Below, piece by piece: positions 44,951 to 53,565 of a stretch of DNA of 64,000 nucleotides. The translations under genes and the position numbers were made by a program. Below the pieces are notes generated by a model. The model worked only from the letters and a program-made list of their open reading frames with translations, ran no database searches and was not told where the DNA came from. How positions within the stretch are numbered: position 1 is the first letter of the stretch; the number at the start of each line of letters is the position of its first letter. Location of the stretch: contig NZ_FXAK01000007.1 of NCBI RefSeq assembly GCF_900177515.1, positions 473,501-537,500 on the forward strand. The letters run 5' to 3'. Origin of the DNA: Azospirillum oryzae. GTDB lineage: Bacteria; Pseudomonadota; Alphaproteobacteria; Azospirillales; Azospirillaceae.

Positions 44951-45802
44951 TCAGCGCTCCGGTTCGGGCTTGATTCCGGCCTCCTTCATCGCGTGGATCA
45001 GGTCCAGCATCACGGTGCTGATGTCGGGGAAGGACAGGGCCACGGCGCGGCGGTCGGGGTCGAGGCGCACCACATGGGCGATCTGCCGGCCGCCGACGCG
45101 ATGGCTGGTCTTATCCGGACCGACGGTCTCCGGTATTTCCGGGCAATGCAGGTCCAGCCGCAGCTTGCCGCCGACCGCGTGGGAGAACTCTTCCGGCGGC
45201 AGGTCGACCAGCAGGCCACGGGTCGACCAGTTGATGGTGGTGCAGCGCCGCCCCTCCGCCTCCACCGCCAGGACCGGGTCCATGTAGCGGATGGCGCGGC
45301 GGCGCTCGATGCCGTTGGGCGGCTTGGCCCCGACGTCGTGCTGGTCCAGCTTGTGTTTCGCCGCCTGCTTGGTGCGGTCGTCCACCCCGTCCTTGCTGGT
45401 CATCAGCGTTGCCTGCACGCGCCGCTCGACGCCGTGGCGGAATTCGTCGTCGGCGCCGAAGCGCAGGGCCTTGGCGAAATGGTCCTTGGCCTTGGTCAGC
45501 AGCGCGTTGCGCCCCTTCTCGTCGCCGTGATGGCCGCAGCGTTCGGCCTGGATCAGCAGCGAATCGACGCTGCGCTGATAGGCGCCGCGCTGGATGGCGC
45601 GGGTCAGCTCGCGGAACTCGGCGGCGCGCAGGCTGGGGAATTCCCGGGTCTTCAGCAGCCCGGCCATGGCTTCCGCCAGCGAATCGACGCGGGCGGGGTC
45701 GCCGCTCTCCGCCTCCCGGCGCAGGGTCCGTATCGCTTCCTCCGCCTTGCGAAGCAGCTGATCTTCCAGTTTCCGGCGCTGGTCGGCGTCCATCACGGGC
45801 AT
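44951..45802 (-). CDS. PilZ domain protein (c-di-GMP receptor candidate)
   Basis: The 283-residue protein has a helical N-terminal region of about 160 residues (MPVMDADQRRKLEDQLLRKA onward) and a C-terminal PilZ domain. The two c-di-GMP contacts are present: RRRAIRY (RxxxR, about 170) and NWSTRGL (NxSxxG, about 192). It is therefore a likely c-di-GMP effector, perhaps for motility or surface polysaccharide. ATG 45802 has GGAGG 8 nt upstream. It is convergent with the FkbM gene, which ends 5 bp away. Confidence 0.9.
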   Translation of the reverse strand: MPVMDADQRRKLEDQLLRKAEEAIRTLRREAESGDPARVDSLAEAMAGLLKTREFPSLRAAEFRELTRAIQRGAYQRSVDSLLIQAERCGHHGDEKGRNALLTKAKDHFAKALRFGADDEFRHGVERRVQATLMTSKDGVDDRTKQAAKHKLDQHDVGAKPPNGIERRRAIRYMDPVLAVEAEGRRCTTINWSTRGLLVDLPPEEFSHAVGGKLRLDLHCPEIPETVGPDKTSHRVGGRQIAHVVRLDPDRRAVALSFPDISTVMLDLIHAMKEAGIKPEPER

Positions 45803-45989
45803 GGCGCGGCCCTCCACGGGGGCAGTTTCATAAGAATACAGCAGGTCGCCGGCGGGTGACAGCCGACAGTTGTGGTTAACGGCCCACCTGCGGGGCGCCC
45901 CAGTAGGAGCGGACCCGATTTTCCTTTGCCTTGTGAGTGCCTTCTTATCTGTGGTGACACACGGGACGGGTAGCGGGAGTGGGCGGGTG

Positions 45990-47090
45990 ATGGACAAGAA
46001 GAAGAACACTGTAACGGGTGCGAAAACCGAACTGGACCTGTTGACCGCAGCCCTGGCCGAACTGCTTGGGGAGGAGAGCGCGAGCCCCGCCCCGGCCGGG
46101 ACCGCCATCGTCGCCTTCACCCGCGGCCGGGGAGCCGATGCGGAGCCGGTCCGAACGCTGGTGCTGCGGCGGAAGTCGGTGCGCGGTGCGGCGGCGGCCG
46201 ACTTGGCCGACCGGCGCGCCCTGGTCTACAGCCTGACCAAGACCATCCTCGCCGCCGCCGTGCTGCGGCTGGCCGCCCGCGGCGTGGTCGATCTCGACGG
46301 ACCGGCGGAGCGCTGGCTGCCGGAATTGGCCGGGCGGCCGGACCCGGTCAGCGTCGCGCAGATCCTGACCCATCGCGCCGGGCTGCCCGATTACGGCGGC
46401 CGGACCGACTACCATGCCGCCGTCGCCGCCGGCGCGGAGTCCTGGAGCGGCGACGAGTTCCTCGCCCGCTGCGGCGTTGCCCGGGGCGATGGACCGCCGG
46501 TGGGCAGCTTCGCCTATTCCAACATCGGCTATCTGCTGATCGGCCGGCTGCTGGAGCGGGCGGGCGGCGCCCCGCTGGCGGAGATGCTGGCGCGCGAGGT
46601 CTTCGGCCCGCTCGGCCTGTCCAGCGCGTCGCTTCTGCGCGAGCGGGCCGACCTCGCCGGGCTGTTCTTCGGCCCGAGCCCGACCTTCGGCGGGACTTCG
46701 GTGGAGGATGCCTATCATCCCGGCTGGGTGTCGCACGGGGTGGTGGCGATGACGGCGGCGGATGCCTGCCGCCTCGTTCACGGCCTGACGGAGGACTATC
46801 TGCCGGACGCGCTGCTGCGGCGGATGCGGGACGGGCTGCCGGTCGGCGGGCCGATGGGCGGGCGGCCCTGGGTCGAGCCGTCCTATGGGCTCGGCATGAT
46901 GGTGGAGTTGGACCCGGTGGCCGGACCCTATTGGGGCCACACCGGCGGCGGGCCGGGGGTGACGCCGGCAGCCTACCACGCGCCGGGGCCGGTTCCGGTC
47001 TCCGTCGCCGTCTTCCTGGATGGCGAGGATGGAAACCTTGCCGAGTGGATGGCGGTGGAGGTGCTGCACCGGCTGCGCGGCGTGCGGTAG
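45990..47090 (+). CDS. Serine hydrolase, beta-lactamase/class C family
   Basis: The 366-residue protein has the penicillin-binding-like active-site motifs SLTK (S81-K84), YSN (Y176-N178) and a HTGGGPG loop near 310 in place of KTG. These are features of the beta-lactamase-related family that includes esterases and D-aminopeptidases. There is no obvious signal peptide, so it is probably cytoplasmic and less likely a true beta-lactamase. ATG 45990 was preferred over an upstream in-frame extension. The substrate is unknown. Confidence 0.88.
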   Translation: MDKKKNTVTGAKTELDLLTAALAELLGEESASPAPAGTAIVAFTRGRGADAEPVRTLVLRRKSVRGAAAADLADRRALVYSLTKTILAAAVLRLAARGVVDLDGPAERWLPELAGRPDPVSVAQILTHRAGLPDYGGRTDYHAAVAAGAESWSGDEFLARCGVARGDGPPVGSFAYSNIGYLLIGRLLERAGGAPLAEMLAREVFGPLGLSSASLLRERADLAGLFFGPSPTFGGTSVEDAYHPGWVSHGVVAMTAADACRLVHGLTEDYLPDALLRRMRDGLPVGGPMGGRPWVEPSYGLGMMVELDPVAGPYWGHTGGGPGVTPAAYHAPGPVPVSVAVFLDGEDGNLAEWMAVEVLHRLRGVR

Positions 47091-47245
47091 GGCGGCACGC
47101 GATACAGCTCCTGCTTGTTCCGGATGGCGGCGATCCCATCTCCTCTCCAGGGGACAATCCCCCGCTTCCCGGCGTAGACTCGGGCGGCGGCGGTGCCGGG
47201 CGAAACCGGCGACCGGGACGTAGAACTCAGGGGAGGAACCGCGCT

Positions 47246-48997
47246 ATGGGAGATGCCGCCCGCAAGCTGCCCGATTATCCATGGCTGGCCTCCTACCCGC
47301 CGACGGTGGATTGGGCGATGCCGATCCCGGCCCGGCCGCTGACCGAGCTGCTGGAGGGAGCCGTCGCCCGCCACGGCGACAAGCCCTGCCTGAACTTCCT
47401 GGGCAAGCGCACCAGCTATCGCGAGCTGGGCGGGCTGGTCGACCGCGCCGCCCGCGGGTTCCAGGCCATCGGGGTGGGGAAGGGCACGCGAGTCGGGCTG
47501 TTCCTGCCCAACACGCCCTATTACGTCATCGCCTTCTTCGCCATCCTGAAGGCCGGCGGCACGGTGGTGAACTTCAACCCGCTCTATGCCGAGCGCGAGC
47601 TGATCCACCAGATCGGCGACAGCGACATCGACCTGATGGTGACGCTGGACCTCAAGCTGCTCTACGGCAAGATGGCGCGGATGCTGGCGGAGACCGGCTT
47701 GAAGCGGCTGGTCATCTGCCGCATGGCGGACATCCTGCCCTTCCCGAAGAACTGGCTGTTCCCCATCGCCAAGCGGGCGGAGATCGCGGCCATCCCGCGC
47801 GACGACCGCCATATCCCCTTCGCCCGGCTGATCGCCAACGACGGCCGGCCGACTCCGGTGACGATCGACGCGCAGGAGGATGTCGCGGTTCTGCAATACA
47901 CCGGCGGCACCACCGGCGTGCCGAAGGGCGCGATGCTGACCCACGCCAACCTCTATGCCAACACCATCCAGTGCGCGACATGGTATGCGGCGAAGGAACG
48001 CAAGCCCGGTGAGGGCGGTGGCGAAGACGGTCAGGAGCGCATGCTGGGCGTGCTGCCGCTGTTCCATGTCTTCGCCATGACCGCGGTGATGAATTTCGGC
48101 CTGCATCTGGGGGCGGAGATCGTCCTGCTGCCGCGCTTCGAACTGGAGCAGGTGATGCGCACCCTGCAGACGGAGCGGATCACCCTGTTCCCCGCCGTGC
48201 CGACCATCTACACCGCGATCAACCACCATAAGCACCTGGAGAAGTTCGATCTTTCCTCGATCCGCTTCTGCATGTCGGGCGGGGCGCCGCTGCCGCTGGA
48301 GGTGAAGGAGGCGTTCGAGCGCACCACCGGCTGCACGCTGGTGGAGGGATACGGCCTGTCGGAATGCTCCCCCGTCGCCACCGTCAATCCGGCGGTGCTG
48401 CATTCGGACAAGAAGGGCTCAATCGGCCTGCCGCTGCCCGGCACCATCGTCGAGATCGTCAGCCTGGACGAGCCGCGCCGCGTCCTGCCGCCGGGCGAGA
48501 AGGGCGAGGTCTGCATCCGCGGGCCGCAGGTGATGAAGGGCTATTGGCGCCGCCCGGCCGAGACGGCTGAGACGCTGGTCGACGGCCGGCTGCACACCGG
48601 CGATGTCGGGGTGATGGACGAGGACGGCTACACCACCATCGTCGACCGCATCAAGGACATGATCCTGTGCAGCGGCTTCAACGTCTATCCGCGCAATGTC
48701 GAGGAGGCGATCTACCTGCACCCGGCCGTCGCCGAATGCGTGGTCGCCGGTTTGCCGGACGAGTATCGCGGCCAGACGGTGAAGGCCTATGTCCGGCTGG
48801 ACGACGGCAAGAGCCTGACCGCGGAGGAACTGATCGCCTTCCTGAAGGACAAGCTGTCGCCCATCGAGATGCCGAAAGTCGTGGAATTCCGCCAGGAGCT
48901 GCCCAAGACGATGATCGGAAAGCTGTCCCGCAAGGCCCTGCTGGACGAGGAACACGGCAAACGGAGCGCCGCAGCCGCCAAGGGTGGCGCCGCATGA
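47246..48997 (+). CDS. fadD: Long-chain fatty acid-CoA ligase (FadD-like)
   Basis: The 583-residue AMP-forming ligase has the P-loop-like motif YTGGTTGVPKG (218-228), then the A5 motif EGYGLSECSP (about 371) and A7 motif LHTGDVGVMDEDGY. The A10 lysine is in PKTMIGKLSRKAL near the end. It activates fatty acids to acyl-CoA for degradation or lipid synthesis at the inner membrane. ATG 47246 has GGGGAGGAACC upstream. It overlaps the acylphosphatase start by ATGA. Confidence 0.94.
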   Translation: MGDAARKLPDYPWLASYPPTVDWAMPIPARPLTELLEGAVARHGDKPCLNFLGKRTSYRELGGLVDRAARGFQAIGVGKGTRVGLFLPNTPYYVIAFFAILKAGGTVVNFNPLYAERELIHQIGDSDIDLMVTLDLKLLYGKMARMLAETGLKRLVICRMADILPFPKNWLFPIAKRAEIAAIPRDDRHIPFARLIANDGRPTPVTIDAQEDVAVLQYTGGTTGVPKGAMLTHANLYANTIQCATWYAAKERKPGEGGGEDGQERMLGVLPLFHVFAMTAVMNFGLHLGAEIVLLPRFELEQVMRTLQTERITLFPAVPTIYTAINHHKHLEKFDLSSIRFCMSGGAPLPLEVKEAFERTTGCTLVEGYGLSECSPVATVNPAVLHSDKKGSIGLPLPGTIVEIVSLDEPRRVLPPGEKGEVCIRGPQVMKGYWRRPAETAETLVDGRLHTGDVGVMDEDGYTTIVDRIKDMILCSGFNVYPRNVEEAIYLHPAVAECVVAGLPDEYRGQTVKAYVRLDDGKSLTAEELIAFLKDKLSPIEMPKVVEFRQELPKTMIGKLSRKALLDEEHGKRSAAAAKGGAA

Positions 48998-49284
48998 CCG
49001 CTGTTGATCGCAAGGCGGTGCGCGTCCGCATCCAGGGCAAGGTGCAGGGGGTGTGGTATCGCGGCTGGACTGTCGATCAGGCGGGGGCGCTCGGCCTGAC
49101 CGGCTGGGTGCGCAACCGCAGCGACGGCACGGTGGAGGCCCTGTTCGCCGGCTCCGCCGACGCCGTCGACCGCATGCTGGCGGCCTGCCGCCGCGGCCCA
49201 CCCTCCGCCATTGTCCGCGACGTGGTGTCCGAACCGGAGCAGGACCCCGGCATGGCCGGTTTCGAGCAGCGGCCGACGGTGTGA
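48994..49284 (+). CDS. acyP: Acylphosphatase
   Basis: The 96-residue protein is a standard acylphosphatase, hydrolysing acyl phosphates. The active-site arginine is R23 in GKVQGVWYRGW and the catalytic asparagine N41 in GWVRNRSDGTVE. Its ATGA overlap with the ligase stop shows translational coupling, a link that suggests removal of acyl-phosphate by-products (inference). It also has a basic N-terminus (MTAVDRKAVRVRI). Confidence 0.95.
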   Translation: MTAVDRKAVRVRIQGKVQGVWYRGWTVDQAGALGLTGWVRNRSDGTVEALFAGSADAVDRMLAACRRGPPSAIVRDVVSEPEQDPGMAGFEQRPTV

Positions 49285-49357
49285 GCCCCGCATTAGCGTT
49301 CCGCTAACCATGACGGCGGCATGCTGGCTGCCGAAGTGGTTTGGGGACGGTAGCCGG

Positions 49358-50233
49358 ATGACCGCCAGGAAACCGGATGTGGCCGACATGAAGGCCATGC
49401 TCACCGGCGTCTTCGCCAAGGCGGCGGAGGCGAAGGGCAGGCCTGTCCGCGCGCCGGTGGCTTCACCGCCGCCAAAAACTCCCTCCGCGCCGGAACGCGG
49501 GGGCCCCGCCGTCCGCCTCAGCCTGGGGCCGAAGGCGGCGGAAGATGCGCCGGCACGGCCTTCCGAACCACCTGCTGTTGACCTTGCCGACCGGCTGGGA
49601 CCGGCGATCCAGGCGCTGGCGCGCGATCTGGGCCGGCTGCTGGCCGCCTTCGGCATGGAGGGGAGCGATGCCGCCGCGGCCGAAGCCGCGCTCGCTGCCC
49701 GCTTCGGCGAGGCGGAGCGCCGGGCCGCCGTGATGGCGCTGGATGGACCGGCCGGCGCGTTGCGGCCTCTGGCGACGGATGCCCGGCAGGATATGGCGGT
49801 GGACCTGCGCGGGATCGGCCTTTCCCTGGCTGATGGGCATGTGGATGTGAGGCTGGACGACGCGGCCCTGCTGCTGGCGCGGGTGCCGGCCGAGGAGAAG
49901 GGCGAGGGGCTGGCGGCCATGCTCGGCGTCCTCCGCTCCGCCATCCGTCCCGGCAAGGGGCTGACGGTGGAGACCGACCGGGTCGCCATCGACGATCTCG
50001 GCCGGGTCATGGAGATGCTGAGCGGGGCGATGGCCGGGCCGCCGCAGGGGCTGGAAGGCACGGTGACGCTGTCGCCGCTGGGCGCGCCGGCCGAAGGCGG
50101 GGCCATGAACCTGTCGCTGTCGCTCTCCGGACGGTTGGGGGAGGCAACGCCCGCCCTGCCATCGAAACACATGCCGGCAACGGAAAAGCCGGTCGGCGAG
50201 GTCAAGGAGCGTGGGTTCGATGTCCGGATTTGA
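49358..50233 (+). CDS. Uncharacterised protein (291 aa), Ala/Gly-rich
   Basis: I do not recognise this 291-residue protein. A proline-rich low-complexity stretch (about 30-75, with APVASPPPKTPSAPERG) separates a short N-terminal helix from a globular region. That region begins LADRLGPAIQALARDLGRLL and later has DLRGIGLSLADGHVDVRLDD and LTVETDRVAIDDLGRV. There is no signal peptide or membrane segment. The next gene begins 14 bp before its stop codon, so the two are probably co-transcribed. Confidence 0.7.
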   Translation: MTARKPDVADMKAMLTGVFAKAAEAKGRPVRAPVASPPPKTPSAPERGGPAVRLSLGPKAAEDAPARPSEPPAVDLADRLGPAIQALARDLGRLLAAFGMEGSDAAAAEAALAARFGEAERRAAVMALDGPAGALRPLATDARQDMAVDLRGIGLSLADGHVDVRLDDAALLLARVPAEEKGEGLAAMLGVLRSAIRPGKGLTVETDRVAIDDLGRVMEMLSGAMAGPPQGLEGTVTLSPLGAPAEGGAMNLSLSLSGRLGEATPALPSKHMPATEKPVGEVKERGFDVRI

Positions 50234-50732
50234 TGCGCCGATCAAGGCGGCCCTCTGGCTGTGCGGGCTGACTCTGCTGGGGGCCGCCCCGGCGCTGGCC
50301 GGCGCGCTGGAGCGGACGGAGCAGGGCCACATGGCGCCGCCGCAGCCGGGGGCCAGCCTGCCCATCGCACCGCCGATCGTGCAGTACGCGCTGCCGTCGC
50401 AATGGATGACGATCCGCTCCAAGGAGGACTGGCGCAAGGCCGGCAAGTTCGAGAAGGAGCTGAGCAGGGAGTGCGCCGCCCTGCGCTTCAACGAGATCGA
50501 GCCGATGCGCTTCCGCGCCTTTTACAAGGGCGAGGTGCTGGGCGTCGCCTTCGGCCATGGGCTGAACCTGCACGATCCCGGCAAGAAGGCCGACCGCAAG
50601 AAGATCTACCTGTTCCGCAACGGCGATTCGACCGGCTGCACCGTGCAGTCGATGGACAACCAGGACCCGCGCGTGAACCCCGCCGGCAGCCAGACCGCCA
50701 CCCCGGCCGCCGGCGGGTTCAAGAAGTATTAG
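50220..50732 (+). CDS. Secreted protein of unknown function (170 aa)
   Basis: This 170-residue protein has a signal peptide (FDAPIKAALWLCGLTLLGAAPALAGA, cleavage near ALAGA). The mature domain includes MTIRSKEDWRKAGKFEKELSRECA, FRAFYKGEVLGVAFGHG and FRNGDSTGCTVQ, with a possible disulphide pair. It is likely periplasmic. ATG 50220 lies 10 nt after the GGAG site; the GTG 9 bp earlier touches it. I cannot assign a family. Confidence 0.8.
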   Translation: MSGFDAPIKAALWLCGLTLLGAAPALAGALERTEQGHMAPPQPGASLPIAPPIVQYALPSQWMTIRSKEDWRKAGKFEKELSRECAALRFNEIEPMRFRAFYKGEVLGVAFGHGLNLHDPGKKADRKKIYLFRNGDSTGCTVQSMDNQDPRVNPAGSQTATPAAGGFKKY

Positions 50733-50765
50733 GCGCCACTGGGTTTTACAGTGCTCGGCACCGAT

Positions 50766-51038
50766 TTAGTCGTCGAGGTGCTTCGCAATGGCAACAAGAC
50801 GCCACTCAATGGGCGGCGCTTGGGTCGCAGACATTAGACCCCTATGCGGGGACTTATGTTCATGGACCGACGGTGACTGGGGCGGGAGCTTTCGCCCCTT
50901 CACAGAGACGATTTCGTAGCCGCAATGCTCGCATCGATAGATGCCAGAACGCGGCGCTTCGTCGTGAGGACTCAACGTGATGAGAAAGTCGATGTCTTCC
51001 TCGCGTTCGAAATACTGCTTGTCGTTGAAAATTGGCAT
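50766..51038 (-). CDS. Small zinc-ribbon-like protein
   Basis: This 90-residue protein has one CxxC knuckle in SGIYRCEHCGYEIVSVKGRK, followed by a His/Pro-rich loop (HEHKSPHRG) that could supply further zinc ligands. A final segment, PPIEWRLVAIAKHL, follows. The pattern resembles small proteins with a Tyr-Arg-Cys-x-x-Cys-Gly knuckle found in many proteobacteria, whose role is unknown. GC here is clearly lower than in neighbouring genes, which suggests transfer from elsewhere. ATG 51038 has AAGGAAAAC upstream. Confidence 0.75.
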   Translation of the reverse strand: MPIFNDKQYFEREEDIDFLITLSPHDEAPRSGIYRCEHCGYEIVSVKGRKLPPQSPSVHEHKSPHRGLMSATQAPPIEWRLVAIAKHLDD

Positions 51039-51588
51039 TTTGTTTTCCTTGCGAGTGGGCTGATCGTTTCCGGTAGGAGGTGAAAGCCGTAATGGTGCGA
51101 ATGATCAGAAAGTCGCCCAGCTTGAGAAGGATGGATGGCTGCATTGATCTAATTGGTTCCTTCTGGAATTCCAGTGTGACCGTAGGTCGCGTCGTCGAAC
51201 CCTTGAAATTCCAATCGCGTTTTCTACAAGCGCTTTAGGTGTTGGGCCGCCCATTGGGAAGGGATTGAGGGAGAGTTCCAACGTCCAATCCGTCTGGCGC
51301 AGGTTGGGCGCGGTTCTGTCAATGACAATGAGATCGAAGGCTTTTACGTGGCGCTTCGTCCTGAGAGCCAAACAACTCAATGCCCGTAGTTATGTCCTTG
51401 CACTCCGTACCGGCCAGTCTTAAAGACCAGCCGGTGGTGTATCGCTGTTCGTATGGGGTAGTTTGGGTGGCCACTCCGCCGATCCGAGCACGAAGTTGAT
51501 GGTCGTTCTTTGTTCTTCTGCTTCAAGGGCGACGACGTTGGTGACGAAATCTCCTATAAGAGCGTGCTGCTAATTCTTCAGCAGTCTG
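51039..51588. other. Low-GC stretch without a secure gene
   Basis: This 550-bp stretch has base composition near 50 percent GC by eye, against roughly 70 percent nearby. One frame (51105-51380, minus) stays open and includes a protein-like DLIVIDRTAPNLRQTDW, but its start is TTG and it has no clear family. The last 190 bp hold nothing recognisable apart from a small inverted repeat around 51565-51585, just before the lipB stop. It may be a decayed insertion. Confidence 0.5.
51105..51380 (-). CDS. Doubtful ORF or gene remnant in the low-GC patch
   Basis: This open frame could encode up to 91 residues from a TTG codon. Its middle part (LRQTDWTLELSLNPFPMGG) looks more protein-like than random, while both ends do not. 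No ribosome site or family is evident. It may be a real small gene of foreign origin or the remains of a longer one. Confidence 0.25.
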   Translation of the reverse strand: MSCLALRTKRHVKAFDLIVIDRTAPNLRQTDWTLELSLNPFPMGGPTPKALVENAIGISRVRRRDLRSHWNSRRNQLDQCSHPSFSSWATF

Positions 51589-52332
51589 CTAGGCGTCCGT
51601 CTCGCCCCGCATCGGGCCGCCGAACACCTCAGGCCATGCTGCGATCAGGGCGGAATCGACGTCCTCCATCGTCACCAGCTGGCCCAGCGCGACGATGGAG
51701 GTGACGCCATGCTCGGCGATGCCGCAGGGGACGATGCCGCCGAAATGGGACAGGTCCGGCTCCACATTCAGGGCGATGCCGTGGAAGCTGACCCAGCGCC
51801 GCACCCGCACGCCGATGGCGGCGATCTTGTCCTCCTGGCCCTTCAGCCCGCCATAGGGCTGCTTGTCGACCCAGATGCCGACGCGGCCCTCGCGCCGCTC
51901 GCCCTTGATGTTGAAGGCGGCGAGCGTGCGGATGATCCATTCCTCCAGATCGCGGACGAAGCCGCGGATGTCGGCGCCGCGCGTCTTCAGGTCCAGCATG
52001 ACGTAGGCCACGCGCTGTCCCGGCCCATGATAGGTGTATTGGCCGCCGCGCCCGCTGCGGTAGACCGGGAAGCGGTCGGCCTCCAGCAGATCCTCGTCGC
52101 GCGCGCTGGTGCCGGCGGTGTAGAGCGGCGGATGCTCCAGCAGCCAGACCAGCTCCGGCGCGGTGCCGGCACGGATCGCCTCGATGCGCGCCTCCATCTC
52201 GGCGATGGCGTCGGGGTAGGGCACCGGCGCGTCGGAGATGCGCCACTCGATCTGCTGGGGGGCCGGCTTTGGAGTGGGCTGCGGGGCGGACGTATCGGAC
52301 TGACTGGCGATGAGGCTGGTCGGGGAGGTCAT
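51589..52332 (-). CDS. lipB: Lipoyl(octanoyl) transferase
   Basis: LipB moves octanoate from acyl carrier protein to lipoyl domains of dehydrogenase complexes. The 247-residue protein has the family motif [14 protein letters not shown] (93-106), the general base K169 in [13 protein letters not shown] and the nucleophile C203 in [14 protein letters not shown]. The first 25 residues are Ser/Pro/Thr-rich and may not be translated if a later start is used. A 16-bp direct repeat lies in the upstream region. It is divergent from tRNA-Leu. Confidence 0.95.
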   Translation of the reverse strand: MTSPTSLIASQSDTSAPQPTPKPAPQQIEWRISDAPVPYPDAIAEMEARIEAIRAGTAPELVWLLEHPPLYTAGTSARDEDLLEADRFPVYRSGRGGQYTYHGPGQRVAYVMLDLKTRGADIRGFVRDLEEWIIRTLAAFNIKGERREGRVGIWVDKQPYGGLKGQEDKIAAIGVRVRRWVSFHGIALNVEPDLSHFGGIVPCGIAEHGVTSIVALGQLVTMEDVDSALIAAWPEVFGGPMRGETDA

Positions 52333-52344
52333 TCGATCTGGTCT

Positions 52345-52385
52345 CTAACGATGTCGGCGGGCGGTGAAGCTAACGATGTCGGCGG
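52345..52385. repeat. 16-bp direct repeat upstream of lipB
   Basis: CTAACGATGTCGGCGG occurs at 52345-52360 and again at 52370-52385, a 25-bp period. The first copy begins 13 bp upstream of the lipB ATG. It could be a regulator site or a small duplication. Confidence 0.6.
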
Positions 52386-52437
52386 AGCCGCGGGAGGACC
52401 GTACCGCATTTTTCTTCGCAGACGATGATTGTAACGC

Positions 52438-52466
52438 TTGATCGGCCATCGGGAAGCTGATATCTA
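52438..52466 (+). promoter_or_regulatory. Promoter of tRNA-Leu
   Basis: TTGATC (52438-52443) and TATCTA (52461-52466) are separated by 17 bp, and the -10 ends 53 bp before the tRNA. This is a near-consensus sigma70 pair in a GC-rich background. Confidence 0.6.
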
Positions 52467-52519
52467 CCCGCTCCACCCGATGAGGCGCGCGAGCGAGCGT
52501 CGGGGACTACCAGCCTGAT

Positions 52520-52604
52520 GCGGTCGTGGCGGAATTGGTAGACGCGCAGCGTTGAGGTCGCTGTGGGGCAACCCGTGGAAGTTCGAGTCTTCTCGACCGC
52601 ACCA
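52520..52604 (+). tRNA. tRNA-Leu (anticodon GAG)
   Basis: An 85-nt cloverleaf begins GCGGTCG and ends CGACCGC-A-CCA, giving a perfect 7-bp acceptor stem and an encoded CCA. The anticodon arm is CAGCG-TTGAGGT-CGCTG, placing GAG at positions 34-36, which decodes CUC/CUU leucine. The long variable arm (about 52562-52577) and TTCGAGTC T-loop fit a class II leucine tRNA. A terminator hairpin lies about 50 bp downstream. Confidence 0.96.
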
Positions 52605-52652
52605 CTCTCCCATGCAGATGGGACCATCCCGGGGATACGGGAACACCGAAAG

Positions 52653-52684
52653 GCCCGCAGGTCGCAAGACCGAGCGGGCTTTTT
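52653..52684 (+). terminator. Intrinsic terminator after tRNA-Leu
   Basis: GCCCGC (52653-52658) pairs with GCGGGC (52674-52679), with an inner GGTC/GACC stem and GCAA loop, followed by five T residues. It ends 27 bp before the convergent PAP2 stop. Confidence 0.9.
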
Positions 52685-52711
52685 CGTATCCAGGGTTTGA
52701 GTAGCCGGGCC

Positions 52712-53425
52712 TCACCCCGCCAGCGCGTGCAGCAGCTTGGCCGCTCCCCCGCAGGCGCGGCGGACATCTTCGAACAGCACCATCATCTCGTAGATCACCA
52801 GGAAGGCGGCGCTGTAGAACCAGGGGCGCCAGCGTTCCTCGGCCCAGGCGACCAACCGGTGCACGCGGCCCATCGGCAGCAGCCGGGCGACGGCGAAGGC
52901 GCCGAGCATGCCGATGATGGCGCCGCCGGTGACGTCGCCCGGATAATGCAGGCCCAGATAGACCCGCGGCAGCGCGATCACCACCGCCGCCCACAGGCAG
53001 GCCAGCAGCCCCCACAGGCGCGAGGCGCGGAAATAGGTCGCGGCCAGCGCGAAGCCCAGGGCGGCGTTGTCGCTGGGGAAGGAACTCCAGTTCTTCAGGG
53101 CGTCGCGGCTCTGGCCGATCGGCGGGACGAAGGGCAGGCCGGCGTCGTGCAGCGGCCGCGGCCGGGCCGGCATCACCGCCTGGATCAGGATGGACGCCGC
53201 CACCGCCAACACCACCGCGGCGATGGCGTCCACCACCAGCCGGCGCCCGGCCTCCGTCTCCTCCCGCCGGAACCACAGCCACCACAGGGCGGCGCTGAAC
53301 AGTCCCAACTTGATCAGATAGATGTTGGCGATCCCGCGCACCGCCATGTCCAACGCCGCGCTGTGTCCGGCGAACTGGTTCAGCCACAGCAGCAGCGACT
53401 GGTCGAGACGATGCAGGTACTCCAC
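52712..53425 (-). CDS. PAP2-family membrane phosphatase
   Basis: The 237-residue integral membrane protein has the PAP2 active-site motifs: PARPRP (about 83), SSFPSDNAA (about 113) with its conserved Ser and His-like position replaced by Asn, and RVYLGLHYPGDV (about 152) with the catalytic His. Such enzymes dephosphorylate undecaprenyl diphosphate or phosphatidic acid. In motif 2 the usual PSGH reads PSDN, so the His that normally assists catalysis is missing. The start is GTG 53425, with GGAG 5 nt upstream. Confidence 0.88.
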   Translation of the reverse strand: MEYLHRLDQSLLLWLNQFAGHSAALDMAVRGIANIYLIKLGLFSAALWWLWFRREETEAGRRLVVDAIAAVVLAVAASILIQAVMPARPRPLHDAGLPFVPPIGQSRDALKNWSSFPSDNAALGFALAATYFRASRLWGLLACLWAAVVIALPRVYLGLHYPGDVTGGAIIGMLGAFAVARLLPMGRVHRLVAWAEERWRPWFYSAAFLVIYEMMVLFEDVRRACGGAAKLLHALAG

Positions 53426-53565
53426 AGGCGCTCCAAAGGTGGGGGGTAAGGGAGCGGCCAGTGTTGCGTTTTTATGACAGGGTGGGTCAACGGCGCATCG
53501 GAAAGCGCCTTACGGGACCGGGGGGAGCGGTTCGGGGTGCCACCCTCCCCGATTTCGAACCGGGA

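Noticed and set aside
45990..47090. Serine hydrolase considered as a resistance beta-lactamase
   Set aside because: It lacks a signal peptide and the KTG motif; it fits the broad beta-lactamase-related hydrolase family better.
52370..52627. Open frame of 85 codons (minus) across the tRNA
   Set aside because: It covers the antisense of tRNA-Leu and its promoter, with no protein features.
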